Shown here in pieces: positions 1 to 7,333 of a stretch of 32,793 bases of DNA. A program made the translations under genes and the position numbers. The DNA is from Candidatus Acidiflorens stordalenmirensis (lineage in GTDB: Bacteria > Acidobacteriota > Terriglobia > Terriglobales > Acidobacteriaceae). The notes beneath the pieces were generated by a model that saw nothing but the letters and a program-made list of their open reading frames with translations, did not search any database and had not been told where the DNA came from. Numbering within the stretch: the first letter of the stretch is position 1; the number at the start of each line of letters is the position of its first letter. The stretch lies in NCBI GenBank assembly GCA_003139995.1, contig PLIC01000278.1, forward strand, positions 408 through 33,200. The letters run 5' to 3'.

Positions 1-720
1 GTCGCCGGAGCCGGCGTGCGCGTCGCCAAGCATGGCAATCGCAGCGTGACCTCAAAGTGCGGCTCCGCCGACGTGATGGAAGCGCTCGGAGTGAACATCC
101 ACCTGCCCGCTGCGCGGATTGCGGCCTGCCTCGAAGAAGTAGGGATCGCATTTCTTTTCGCCCCGGCCATGCATTCGGCGATGAAGCACGTCCAGACCGC
201 CCGCCGCGAGCTGCATCTGCGCACGGTCTTCAATCTGCTCGGCCCGCTGACGAATCCGGCGCGCGCCACCTGCCAGGTGGTTGGCGTCTATTCCGCGGAT
301 CTGGTCGAAAAACTTGCCGAAGCGCTCAGCATGTTAGGACTGCACCGCGCATTGGTAGTCCACGGCAGCGATGGCTTGGACGAAATCACGATCACCGCCG
401 CAACGCGCATCGCCGAAGTGCGCGAGGGACAAGTTCACAGCTACGAGGTCACGCCCGAGGAATTTGGCTTGCCGCGCGCCACGTTCGATGAAATCTCCGG
501 CGGAGACGCCGCTCGCAACGCCACGCTGATCCGCGAAGTACTGAAAGGAAACAAATCCGCCCGCCGCGACGTGGTCCTGCTAAACGCCGCCGCCGCCCTA
601 GTCGCCGCCGGACGAGCGGATCATCTGCGCGATGCCGTGCCGCTGGCAGCGAATGCCATAGATTCCGGCGCAGCCCTCACAAAGTTGCAGGCCCTTATCG
701 CTTTCACCGGTGCCCGTTAG
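1..720 (+). CDS. trpD: Anthranilate phosphoribosyltransferase, 5'-truncated by window edge
   Basis: TrpD transfers phosphoribose from PRPP to anthranilate, the second committed step of tryptophan synthesis in the cytosol. The frame is open from base 1, so the start lies outside the window. About 239 residues are visible and the family is usually near 340, so roughly the first 100 are missing. Family hallmarks are seen: the KHGNRSV segment followed by a Ser/Cys-Gly-Ser-Ala-Asp run, the GPLTNPA motif, and the HGSDGLDE motif. The family normally has Ser-Ser-Lys-Ser after KHGNRSV; here it reads Thr-Ser-Lys-Cys. The gene ends with TAG and is followed at once by a strong hairpin, so it may be the last gene of a trp operon lying to the left. 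The identification is firm. Confidence 0.96.
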   Translation, partial: VAGAGVRVAKHGNRSVTSKCGSADVMEALGVNIHLPAARIAACLEEVGIAFLFAPAMHSAMKHVQTARRELHLRTVFNLLGPLTNPARATCQVVGVYSADLVEKLAEALSMLGLHRALVVHGSDGLDEITITAATRIAEVREGQVHSYEVTPEEFGLPRATFDEISGGDAARNATLIREVLKGNKSARRDVVLLNAAAALVAAGRADHLRDAVPLAANAIDSGAALTKLQALIAFTGAR

Positions 721-724
721 CCAC

Positions 725-753
725 CCAGCGCCGTCGAAAGCTCGACGCGCTGG
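725..753 (+). terminator. Hairpin just after trpD, possible terminator
   Basis: The arms CCAGCG-C-CGTCGA and TCGACGCGCTGG pair over 12 bp with one bulged C and an AAGC loop. The hairpin begins five bases after the trpD stop. No U-tract follows, so intrinsic termination is uncertain; it could instead protect the 3' end of the message. Confidence 0.45.
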
Positions 754-762
754 TGAAGTTCT

Positions 763-776
763 CTAAGTGCACTTAG
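763..776. promoter_or_regulatory. 14-bp perfect palindrome CTAAGTGCACTTAG
   Basis: A perfect 14-bp palindrome lies upstream of the SIMPL-domain gene, just before a possible -35 element. Its position fits an operator, but no regulator can be named from the sequence. Confidence 0.3.
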
Positions 777-781
777 TAAAA

Positions 782-810
782 TTGCCTTTCCTACTTCCTC
801 GCTCTGTAGT
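782..810 (+). promoter_or_regulatory. Possible sigma-70 promoter for the SIMPL gene
   Basis: TTGCCT and TGTAGT are separated by 17 bp, each matching the consensus at four of six positions. They lie upstream of the TTG start at 845. The match is weak and rests on position and spacing. Confidence 0.28.
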
Positions 811-844
811 AATAAGGTCCGTGACGCATTTTTTGGAGGATCCC

Positions 845-1573
845 TTGAAACGCTTCTTGTTCACAATCGCCGTCATCGCCATCACCGGATCACTGTTCGC
901 ACAGAATATTCAAGTGAATCGTCAAAACAAGACGATCGCTGTAACTGCCGAGGAGTCCACGACGGCAGATGCCGAAGTAGCGGTGCTCGAGATCGGATAT
1001 CACAATTATGGACTTACGCAAGACGCTACTTTTCAGGAAAACGTCCGGGCGGCCGAGCGGATTACGAAGGCATTACTGGATGCGAAGGTTCCCAAAGCAA
1101 ACATCGAAACCGAGAAACTGCGACTAGCACGCGTGGAAATTGATGAAAAGTGGACTGCTGACATGAAAAAGGAACGTCAGTTCACGGCAGAGCAATCTTG
1201 GCACGTAACTGTGTCTGCTTCTAAGGCACAGACAGTTGTCGATCTCGCTGTCAATGCTGGGGCAAACGAAGTGGATAACGTGGAATGGGACGTCGCCGAC
1301 CCGATAGCGCTGCAGGCCAAAGCAGGTGGCGCCGCGTTGGCTAAGGCAAGGTCTATCGCCGATCAAATGGCAAAAGGGCTGGGGACGAAACTTGGAGAAC
1401 TGGTCTATGCGAGCAATCGCGCACCCGTGGCGAATACATGGCAAACTGTCGAAGTTGACGCCGAACAAAGGATGGCACCGCCTCCACCACCGCCAGCGCC
1501 GCCGAAGCTGACTTTGTTCCCACAGAAGGTAAAGAGCGACGCCACCGTTTATGCGGTGTTTTCGATTGAGTAG
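845..1573 (+). CDS. Secreted SIMPL-domain (DUF541) protein
   Basis: This is a SIMPL/DUF541-family protein of about 242 residues. The family is periplasmic or surface-associated and its molecular role is poorly defined. I chose the TTG start at 845 because GGAGGA lies four bases upstream and the product then begins with a clean signal peptide: a basic Lys-Arg, a hydrophobic stretch of about 15 residues, and Ser-Leu-Phe-Ala-Gln at the likely cleavage site. An upstream ATG in frame at 767 would bury this signal. The body has the expected alternating beta/alpha pattern, with the segment near residues 115-150 typical of SIMPL repeats. Near the C-terminus is a run of Pro residues (APPPPPPAPP) before a final beta strand. 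It stands alone between trpD and the GIY-YIG element. Family assignment is good; function is unknown. Confidence 0.8.
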   Translation: MKRFLFTIAVIAITGSLFAQNIQVNRQNKTIAVTAEESTTADAEVAVLEIGYHNYGLTQDATFQENVRAAERITKALLDAKVPKANIETEKLRLARVEIDEKWTADMKKERQFTAEQSWHVTVSASKAQTVVDLAVNAGANEVDNVEWDVADPIALQAKAGGAALAKARSIADQMAKGLGTKLGELVYASNRAPVANTWQTVEVDAEQRMAPPPPPPAPPKLTLFPQKVKSDATVYAVFSIE

Positions 1574-1590
1574 AGTGCAATCATGCTTCT

Positions 1591-1622
1591 GTCATCCTGA
1601 GCGATGCGAAGGACCTATGCAT
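1591..1622 (+). repeat. 32-bp repeat family A, copy 1
   Basis: This copy begins GTCATCCTGAGCGATGCGAA and ends with CCTATGCAT. It differs from copies 2 and 3 at a single base (GATGCG for GAAGCG). It contains the stop codon of the leftward GIY-YIG gene. Confidence 0.9.
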
Positions 1623-1945
1623 TTGTCCGGCTGGTAGAGATGCCGGCCGTACCACCCTTCACTCAGATCGATCCACGTAGGATTCACGGAAACAATCAAC
1701 TGGATCTTCTTGATCCGAAGCCAGCCTTTGATGCGTTTCTCGCGGTCAATCGCGTTGCGCACATCGTCAAAGCTCTCGTAATAAACGAGCCGATCAATCT
1801 TATAGCGTTTGCAAAACGCAGACCCATTTCCAAACTTGTGTTCCCAAACGCGCCGATGCAGGTTATTTGTAACTCCGACGTAGAGCGTCTGGGAGCGGTT
1901 GGTCAGAATGTAAACGCAGTAGTGCGGGTGATCGCGGGAATGCAT
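1592..1945 (-). CDS. Single-domain GIY-YIG endonuclease-like protein
   Basis: A 117-residue protein of the compact YhbQ/UPF0213-like GIY-YIG group. The two signature strands appear as VYI near residue 12 and LYVG near residue 22. They are followed by Arg-Arg in LHRRVWEHK and the conserved Glu in the REKRIKGW helix, which normally binds the metal. The family cuts DNA by a one-metal mechanism, but cellular roles of these short members are mostly unproven. The ATG lies in the distal end of a family A repeat, where GGACCT precedes it, so the ribosome site also comes from the repeat. The last seven residues (GPSHRSG) and the stop come from the opposite repeat. This tight embedding suggests gene and repeats move or amplify together. 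The nuclease fold is confident; the mobile role is inference. Confidence 0.85.
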   Translation of the reverse strand: MHSRDHPHYCVYILTNRSQTLYVGVTNNLHRRVWEHKFGNGSAFCKRYKIDRLVYYESFDDVRNAIDREKRIKGWLRIKKIQLIVSVNPTWIDLSEGWYGRHLYQPDKCIGPSHRSG

Positions 1946-1971
1946 AGGTCCTTCGCTTCGCTCAGGATGAC
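1940..1971 (-). repeat. 32-bp repeat family A, copy 2 (inverted)
   Basis: The reverse complement is identical to copy 3 at 2064-2095 and differs from copy 1 at one base. It carries the start codon and start region of the GIY-YIG gene. Confidence 0.9.
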
Positions 1972-2063
1972 AGGATTTAAATTGTGCATTGAGAAGATGC
2001 GGAAGTCAGTGAGAGGCGTACAGCAAAATTGTGACGATTTGTGCTTGGCTATCCAAAGCCCTT

Positions 2064-2095
2064 GTCATCCTGAGCGAAGCGAAGGACCTATGCAT
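2064..2095 (+). repeat. 32-bp repeat family A, copy 3
   Basis: A direct match to the reverse complement of copy 2. Copies 2 and 3 form a second inverted pair around a 92-bp AT-richer spacer with no gene, like a short non-autonomous element. The copy ends 23 bp from the stop of the neighbouring MBL-fold gene. Confidence 0.9.
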
Positions 2096-2118
2096 TTTCC
2101 CGCGTCGAGATCAACGTT

Positions 2119-3552
2119 CTATTTCACCTCTACTTTCTCCATATATTCCGCCACCTGCACATTCCATCCCAACTCTTTCTTCATCAGGTCACGTAGCTGC
2201 GACGAAGCGGCGGGCTCGCCGTGGACTAAGTAAGTGGTGGCCGGTTGGTTCTTGAACGTCCGCAGCCACTCCAACATCTCGGGCGGATCGGCGTGATCGC
2301 TGAACTGTTCGAGGGCCGCGACCTGTGCGCGGATGGGCACGAACTGGCCGAATATTTTCACCTCGGGCGCTCCGTTCTTGATGGTTGCGCCGCGCGTGCC
2401 GGGCGCTTGAAAGCCTATAAAAATTACCAGGTTCTTCGGATCGGGCAGACGCTGCGCCAAGTGATGCAAAATGCGGCCGCCCGTAACCATGCCGCTCGAT
2501 GAAACGATGATCGACGGATAGTGGCTTTCGTTGATCTTCTTCGACTGCTCGGCGGTTAGCGCAAACGTGAAGCCCGGCCACTCGACCGGCGAGCCGTATT
2601 TCTCGATCAAATCGGCGGCCCGCGGCGTGTACTCCTCCGAGTGCTTCAAGAAAATTTCAACCGCTTTGATCGCCATGGGGCTGTCGCAAAAAACGGGCAG
2701 GCGCGGAATCTGCCCCGTCTCCACCAATCTTTTTAGGATGAAAAGAAATTTCTGCGTGCGCTCCACGGCAAACGCGGGAACGATGACGGTGCCGCCGCGC
2801 TGCGCGGTCTCGCGAATCAGGCTGGCGAGTTGCGGAAGAGGATCGGTGTCGGGATGCTGGCGGTTTCCGTAAGTGGACTCCATGACCAGCACGTCGGCGG
2901 TCTCGTTTTCCTGCGGCCCGGAGTGCACCACCTTGCCGGGTGCAATCACGCTGTCACGCACGCGGCCAAGGTCGCCGGTGAAAAGCAGCCGGCGGCTCTG
3001 TCCGTTCGTATGCAGCGTGATTTCCGCCATGCAGGAACCCAGAATGTGCGCGGCAGGTACGAAGCGGAACGCCAGCTCGGGGCTCAGTTCGGTGGTTTCA
3101 CCGACCGCGACCGGCTTGAAGCGCTTCAGGCAATCCTGCGCCTCTTCGAGCGTGTACAACGGCAACGCCGGATCGTGCTTCGACACTTTTCTCTTGTTGT
3201 AGAACGCCGCGTCTTCTTCCTGCAGGTGTCCGGAGTCGGGCAGCACGACTGAGCACAGATCGATGGTCGGCTGCGTGGCGTAGATCGGCCCGCGAAAGCC
3301 TTCTTTCACCAGGCGCGGAATCCAGCCACAGTGATCGAGATGCGCGTGGGTAAGAACAACCGCATCGATTTCACGCGCCGGGACCGGAGTGTCCTGCCAG
3401 TTGCGCTCGCGCCATTCTTTCTGTCCCTGGAAAAGCCCGCAATCGATCAGAACCTGAAATCCCCGCTTGCTGCTTGAGGCGTACGTAGTGTTGATCAGGT
3501 GCTTCGAGCCAGTTACGGTCCCGGCAGCGCCGAGAAATTGAATATAGGGCAA
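2119..3552 (-). CDS. MBL-fold/beta-CASP RNA metallo-hydrolase
   Basis: A 477-residue metallo-beta-lactamase protein of the beta-CASP group, the bacterial relatives of CPSF73/Ysh1 that cut RNA. Motif 2 HAHLDH is at residues 69-74 and supplies zinc ligands. TGDLGR follows in the middle of the first MBL segment. The beta-CASP insert carries ESTYGNR and the SSSGMVTGGR motif, and the C-terminal RMMBL part has QFSDHAD and LVHGEP. The length is typical. The start is TTG at 3552, with AAGGAG six bases upstream, giving the conserved beginning Pro-Tyr-Ile-Gln-Phe-Leu-Gly-Ala. No KH domains are present, unlike archaeal aCPSF1. It lies 129 bp downstream of the M1-like peptidase gene, with a hairpin repeat between them. 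Nuclease activity on RNA is expected from the family; the in vivo substrate is unknown. Confidence 0.9.
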   Translation of the reverse strand: MPYIQFLGAAGTVTGSKHLINTTYASSSKRGFQVLIDCGLFQGQKEWRERNWQDTPVPAREIDAVVLTHAHLDHCGWIPRLVKEGFRGPIYATQPTIDLCSVVLPDSGHLQEEDAAFYNKRKVSKHDPALPLYTLEEAQDCLKRFKPVAVGETTELSPELAFRFVPAAHILGSCMAEITLHTNGQSRRLLFTGDLGRVRDSVIAPGKVVHSGPQENETADVLVMESTYGNRQHPDTDPLPQLASLIRETAQRGGTVIVPAFAVERTQKFLFILKRLVETGQIPRLPVFCDSPMAIKAVEIFLKHSEEYTPRAADLIEKYGSPVEWPGFTFALTAEQSKKINESHYPSIIVSSSGMVTGGRILHHLAQRLPDPKNLVIFIGFQAPGTRGATIKNGAPEVKIFGQFVPIRAQVAALEQFSDHADPPEMLEWLRTFKNQPATTYLVHGEPAASSQLRDLMKKELGWNVQVAEYMEKVEVK

Positions 3553-3586
3553 ACGAACTCCTTATCATGCGAACAAGAAGAATCTA

Positions 3587-3670
3587 CCACGGAAAAATCG
3601 CTGTTCGCTGTTCGCTAAAAGCCAAAGGCCAAGAGCCAACAGCGATAAGCGAACAGCGGCTTCTCCGTGG
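3587..3670. repeat. Nested inverted repeat (family C) between M1 and MBL genes
   Basis: Inner arms CGCTGTTCGCT (3599-3609) and AGCGAACAGCG (3648-3658) match over 11 bp. Outer arms CCACGGA (3587-3593) and TCCGTGG (3664-3670) match over 7 bp. The loop is made of short direct words such as GCCAA. It sits in the leftward intergenic gap and could fold in the transcript. Confidence 0.75.
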
Positions 3671-3681
3671 TGAACTGCGTT

Positions 3682-5412
3682 CTACTGCGCGGAAATCTTG
3701 AACACATTATTCGTCAGATCGATTTCCGGGACACTGCCGTCGTTGACCACGATCTCGCTTGCCGTGCCCGGCAATTCAACTCGCGTTGTGGCCGTGCCTT
3801 TGGCGCGCACCTCAATCCGCTTCGTGATCTCGCCGCCTTCAAAAATTATGGTGAAAGGGACTTCCGCCCCTGCACTGCCAAGGTTCTCCAGCGTCACGGT
3901 AATCATCTGCGCGCCTTTTTCCGTCATCCACGGATGTACCGCCTGCACGTGGAAATCCGGCAGGCCGCGATCCCGATACACCCAATCGTCGAAGAACCAG
4001 CCCAGGTCGCGCTTGGCGGCGGATTCGACTAACTGCTCCACATACTTTGGGTCTTTGATGTTGTCGTCCTCGGCCCGATACTTGTGAATGGCCTGCTTCA
4101 TCGCGTCGTCGCCAACCATGTCGCGTAACATCCACCACACATAGGCGGCTTTGCTCCGATAGTAAGTTTCATCGAACGTACTGGCCAGCGGTTGGCCGAC
4201 GCTTTTCTGCTCAACGTTCTTCGACAACGCGGTTGCTACTTCTTTTTCCGAATCGAGAAACGCCGCCCGGTGCAGGCCAAGAAGGTCGAGCGCTGCCTGG
4301 CGTCCACCTTGTTCCTGACGATACATCGCCTCGGCAAAGTGAGCCAACCCCTCATATACCCAGGGCCTCGACGATGGCAAAGCCGAGTGGACAAGTTCGT
4401 GGACCAGGTTGATCCCCGCGAGTTTCGAATCCTCCGCGGCCATCGACGCCATCAGCAAGGTGCCGCTCTCAAAGGGAGTGGAACGCGGATCGGCAAGATC
4501 GGCTATGGCAATTGGCGCTATCGGCTGGCCAAACCATCCGGTGACGAATTTCATCGCGGGCTCAAGCGCGTTGGAATACGTCGCCGCTCCAGCTTCGTGG
4601 CCCGCCAGACTGAACAATTTCAAAGGCGCCTTGGACTCGTCAACATATTCGGCCATGGCAAACGTCGGAGTGACCGTCCCCAGCGGACTCCAGCCACATT
4701 CCACTCGCAGCCCGCGATCTCGTTCAGATTCAGCGGAGGAACTCTTAGCTTCGGCGCCGCACAGCAATGTCGGAGTCGCGTCTACACTCCCACCCTGCAA
4801 CCTCCTAAGCGCAAGTCTAAATTCACTTCCCGCTTCCCGCACCGTCCATCGGTCGGCAACCTCAAATAAACTGTTCCCTTCGGAGAAATCCGCCGACTCA
4901 GTCGTAATCGGATACCAGGCCACATATCCCGCGCCGCGCACCGCCGTGAATGATGGACCGATCTGATCCCAGCTCGAATGTTTAGCGATCTCCTCCGGCA
5001 CTCCGATTCGAGTCAGCCGCGTCGCATCCAGCGGAATGACGCCCTCGTAGCCGATTTCGAGTTCCACGGAATCTTTCGGCTTGATTTCGGCGGGCAACGT
5101 AACGATTGCTTCCGAGAGCGCGCCGGTGTGGTCGATATCCGAAATGTAGGGTTGCGAAACGTATTGGGCGGGCTTGCCGTTCACTCGAATCGAACGCCAA
5201 TTGAGAGAGGAAGAAATCTGCAGGGCGGCGATCTTTTGCCCGTGCGCCGAGTCGTTGCGCAATGTAATCTTGCCGCGCGCGCCGAGCCTCCGCTGCTCGG
5301 GCTCAAGGCGAACTTCCAAATCATATTTCGCAATGGTGAAGGCCTCGCGCTCCAAGGCCCACGCCGTTGAAGCGAGACCAAAGACGACGCAGAGGAAACA
5401 GAGGAGCTTCAT
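3682..5412 (-). CDS. Secreted M1-like (gluzincin) metallopeptidase
   Basis: A 576-residue protein with an N-terminal signal peptide (residues 1-19, hydrophobic core after Met-Lys, Ala-Trp-Ala before cleavage). An N-terminal beta-sandwich like that of M1 aminopeptidases follows. The zinc site is complete: HELVH at 338-342 and the third ligand Glu361 exactly 18 residues after the motif, within GLAHFAE. The M1 substrate motif GAMEN is not recognisable; the equivalent stretch reads around SGTLLMASM, so exopeptidase specificity is doubtful. A helical region and a C-terminal beta domain follow. Its ATG overlaps the rlmB stop as ATGA, implying translational coupling. It probably acts in the periplasm or outside the cell. 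The gluzincin fold is confident; the substrate is unknown. Confidence 0.85.
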   Translation of the reverse strand: MKLLCFLCVVFGLASTAWALEREAFTIAKYDLEVRLEPEQRRLGARGKITLRNDSAHGQKIAALQISSSLNWRSIRVNGKPAQYVSQPYISDIDHTGALSEAIVTLPAEIKPKDSVELEIGYEGVIPLDATRLTRIGVPEEIAKHSSWDQIGPSFTAVRGAGYVAWYPITTESADFSEGNSLFEVADRWTVREAGSEFRLALRRLQGGSVDATPTLLCGAEAKSSSAESERDRGLRVECGWSPLGTVTPTFAMAEYVDESKAPLKLFSLAGHEAGAATYSNALEPAMKFVTGWFGQPIAPIAIADLADPRSTPFESGTLLMASMAAEDSKLAGINLVHELVHSALPSSRPWVYEGLAHFAEAMYRQEQGGRQAALDLLGLHRAAFLDSEKEVATALSKNVEQKSVGQPLASTFDETYYRSKAAYVWWMLRDMVGDDAMKQAIHKYRAEDDNIKDPKYVEQLVESAAKRDLGWFFDDWVYRDRGLPDFHVQAVHPWMTEKGAQMITVTLENLGSAGAEVPFTIIFEGGEITKRIEVRAKGTATTRVELPGTASEIVVNDGSVPEIDLTNNVFKISAQ

Positions 5413-6155
5413 GATTTCTTGGATGCGCTCAGCCGCCTCTGCCGCACAACTTCATACAGCACCACCCCCGCCGCCACCGATACATTCAGCGACGGCACTT
5501 TTCCCAGCATCGGAACCGACACCAGGAAATCGCAGTGTTTGCGCACCAGATCGTGCAAGCCCTTGCCTTCGGCGCCGAGCACGATGGCGCAATGCATGTT
5601 GTAGTCCACCGCGTCGTAAGTTTGACCGCCGCGCTCGTCCAATCCAACGATCCACAGATCCTTCGCCTTCAATTCCTCGAGGGCGCGCGATATGTTCGTG
5701 ACTTTGGCAACCGGAAGGTGTTCGCTCGCTCCCGCCGAAACCTTCGCCACCGCGCCTGTGACCGCGGCGGAGCGGCGTTCGGGAATCACCACGCCGTCGA
5801 CTCCCGCGGCGTCCGCGGTACGCAGGATCGCTCCCAGATTGTGCGGATCTTCGACTCCATCGAGCACGACGATCAACGAACGCTCGCCGCGCCGCGCCGC
5901 CACAATGTCATCGAGATCGCTATATTGTTTTGCCGAAGTCGCGGCCACCAATCCCTGATGTGCGGCGTTGCCGGCAATTTCGTCAAGTTCCACACGCGTC
6001 AGAACGCGCACCGGAACTCCGATCTTGCGGCACTCGTCAATCACCCGCCTCAGGCGAATATCTTTCCGCTCCTTGGCGACGCCAACCCACTCGAAGTTGC
6101 GCCCGAGCGCCTTGAGCGCTTCCGTAACCGTATTGATTCCGTAAAGAATATTCAC
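5409..6155 (-). CDS. rlmB: 23S rRNA (guanosine-2'-O)-methyltransferase, TrmH/SpoU family
   Basis: A 248-residue SPOUT methyltransferase. In E. coli the family member RlmB methylates G2251 of 23S rRNA from SAM. An N-terminal substrate-binding domain (about 1-75) precedes the knotted catalytic domain. The three SpoU motifs are present: NLGAILR near 106, GAEGKG near 194, and PMLGKVPSLNVS ending near 226. I chose GTG at 6155, which gives the usual beginning (Met)-Asn-Ile-Leu-Tyr-Gly. The longer in-frame reading to 6224 runs through a palindromic repeat and looks artefactual. No strong Shine-Dalgarno is visible. The downstream M1-like gene overlaps by 4 bp. It could instead be a related tRNA or 16S SpoU enzyme, but RlmB is the best fit. 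Confidence 0.88.
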   Translation of the reverse strand: MNILYGINTVTEALKALGRNFEWVGVAKERKDIRLRRVIDECRKIGVPVRVLTRVELDEIAGNAAHQGLVAATSAKQYSDLDDIVAARRGERSLIVVLDGVEDPHNLGAILRTADAAGVDGVVIPERRSAAVTGAVAKVSAGASEHLPVAKVTNISRALEELKAKDLWIVGLDERGGQTYDAVDYNMHCAIVLGAEGKGLHDLVRKHCDFLVSVPMLGKVPSLNVSVAAGVVLYEVVRQRRLSASKKS

Positions 6156-6171
6156 GCCGATTAGTGTACAG

Positions 6172-6224
6172 CGTGGGGACAGGGCTTTGCCCCGTCCAAG
6201 CGGGGCATAGCCCCGCTTCCACAC
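6172..6224. repeat. Double palindrome (family B) upstream of rlmB
   Basis: Two adjacent palindromes: one built on GGGGCAAAGCCC-like arms around GGGCTTTGCCC, and AAGCGGGGC-ATA-GCCCCGCTT (6198-6218) with perfect 9-bp arms. GTGG and CCAC flank the pair. The same two-hairpin plan recurs at 23358-23407. Confidence 0.8.
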
Positions 6225-6270
6225 GATTCCGCTGAAGGCTCGCGACTGGCGGCCTGCCCACCGCCGTAGC

Positions 6271-6276
6271 TATACT
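6271..6276 (+). promoter_or_regulatory. Possible -10 element TATACT for the LytTR gene
   Basis: TATACT matches the -10 consensus at five of six positions and lies 14 bp before the ATG at 6290. No good -35 is seen. Transcription would start near 6283, leaving a very short leader for that ATG. Confidence 0.35.
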
Positions 6277-6289
6277 CATCATTAAGGAT

Positions 6290-7120
6290 ATGGCAATCGC
6301 CGCTGCAAGTACCGGCTTCAGCAGCTCGGCCCGGACCCCTATGCCCCTCTCCGCGGTCATTGTCGACGACGAACAACTCGCGCGCGACGAACTCGCCTAC
6401 CTGCTCAAGAACCTGGACGACGTGAACGTGGTCGCGCAGGGCAAGAACGGCCTGGAAGCGATCAGCCTGATCCGCGAACACAATCCGGACATCGTGTTTC
6501 TCGACGTGCAGATGCCGGGCTTGGACGGTTTCGGCGTCATCAAGAAGCTGCTCGACCGCAAGGTTCCCCTGCCCAAGATTGTCTTCGCGACCGCCTTCGA
6601 TCAATATGCGGTGAAGGCGTTCGAGGTGAACGCGGTGGACTACATCCTGAAGCCATTCGACAAGAAGCGAGTGGCCCAGTCCATCGAGAAAGCGCGGGCA
6701 AAGATTGAAGCGGGCGCCGGATCGGAAGAAAAATTCGAAACGCTGATGCGGATGCTGGAATCGCAGAAGCCGCAAACGGCGAAAATTCTGATCAAGGCGG
6801 CGGGAAGGTTGTTCCTGACCGATTCGAAGGATATCTGCTACGCGACCATCGAAGATGGCGTGATCACGGTGGCCACCAGCGGCCATGCGGGCATGGAAGG
6901 CCACTCCAACTGCCGGACGCTGGAAGAACTTTTCGACAATCTCGATCCAAACTTGTTCTGGCGGGCGCACCGGTCGTTTCTGGTCAACATCAATCACATC
7001 CGCGAAGTTGTGCCCTGGTTCAAGAGCTCTTACCAATTGCGCATGGACGACAAAAAACAGACGGAGATTCCGGTGAGCCGCGCGCAAACCCGCCGCCTGC
7101 GAGAACTGTTCAACCTGTGA
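6290..7120 (+). CDS. LytTR-family response regulator
   Basis: A 276-residue two-domain response regulator of the AlgR/LytR type. The receiver domain spans about 20-138. Acidic residues are in VDDE (25-28), the phosphoacceptor is Asp72 in FLDVQMPG, Thr101 is the switch residue, and Lys121 is in LKPFD. A linker leads to a LytTR DNA-binding domain (about 165-274) with the typical FWRAHRSFLVN and PVSR elements near the end. No histidine kinase is adjacent, so it is an orphan here. The start is uncertain: ATG 6290 has AAGGA only one base away, and ATG 6341, which would begin Met-Pro-Leu-Ser-Ala-Val, lacks a ribosome site. The first 17 residues are not part of the conserved domain. Domain assignment is firm; targets are unknown. 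Confidence 0.92.
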   Translation: MAIAAASTGFSSSARTPMPLSAVIVDDEQLARDELAYLLKNLDDVNVVAQGKNGLEAISLIREHNPDIVFLDVQMPGLDGFGVIKKLLDRKVPLPKIVFATAFDQYAVKAFEVNAVDYILKPFDKKRVAQSIEKARAKIEAGAGSEEKFETLMRMLESQKPQTAKILIKAAGRLFLTDSKDICYATIEDGVITVATSGHAGMEGHSNCRTLEELFDNLDPNLFWRAHRSFLVNINHIREVVPWFKSSYQLRMDDKKQTEIPVSRAQTRRLRELFNL

Positions 7121-7123
7121 AGA

Positions 7124-7242
7124 AATTTGTAATTTTGTAATTTGTAATTGGTAATTTGAACCCGATCCCGTGCCCCTCTCGGTGTCCCCGCCTTGCTCCG
7201 ATTTTCAAATTACCAAATTACCCGATTACCAAATTGCAAAAT
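7124..7242. repeat. AT-rich inverted repeat (family D)
   Basis: The left arm (7124-7160) is built from repeated words such as GTAATTTG. The right arm (7203-7242) has the complementary words CAAATTAC, and the loop is about 42 bp. It fills most of the 213-bp gap between two convergent genes, so it may be a 3'-end structure for both transcripts. Confidence 0.7.
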
Positions 7243-7333
7243 AGTTCTGCGTGGCTCCGTGGTGGGTTGAGTTTGTACCAAGGAAAAAGGGGCGGACGCA
7301 GACGACGCTTCGTCCGCCCGAGGGAGGGATCTT

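Larger units (their letters stand above)
1591..1971 (-). mobile_element. Candidate GIY-YIG element with 32-bp terminal inverted repeats
   Basis: A 381-bp unit is bounded by inverted copies of repeat family A (31 of 32 bases matching), and the GIY-YIG gene fills the entire interior. The gene's start codon lies in one terminal repeat and its stop codon in the other. No clear target-site duplication is visible in the flanks (CTTCT on the left, AGGAT on the right). The boundaries are seen directly; mobility is inferred. Confidence 0.5.

Noticed and set aside
1604-2233. Long plus-strand frame antisense to the GIY-YIG gene and reaching into the MBL gene
   Set aside because: It runs through the repeats and opposite two recognisable genes; its protein has no domain character.
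6156-6224. N-terminal extension of RlmB
   Set aside because: It translates a palindromic repeat; homologues start at the GTG-Asn-Ile-Leu-Tyr-Gly position.
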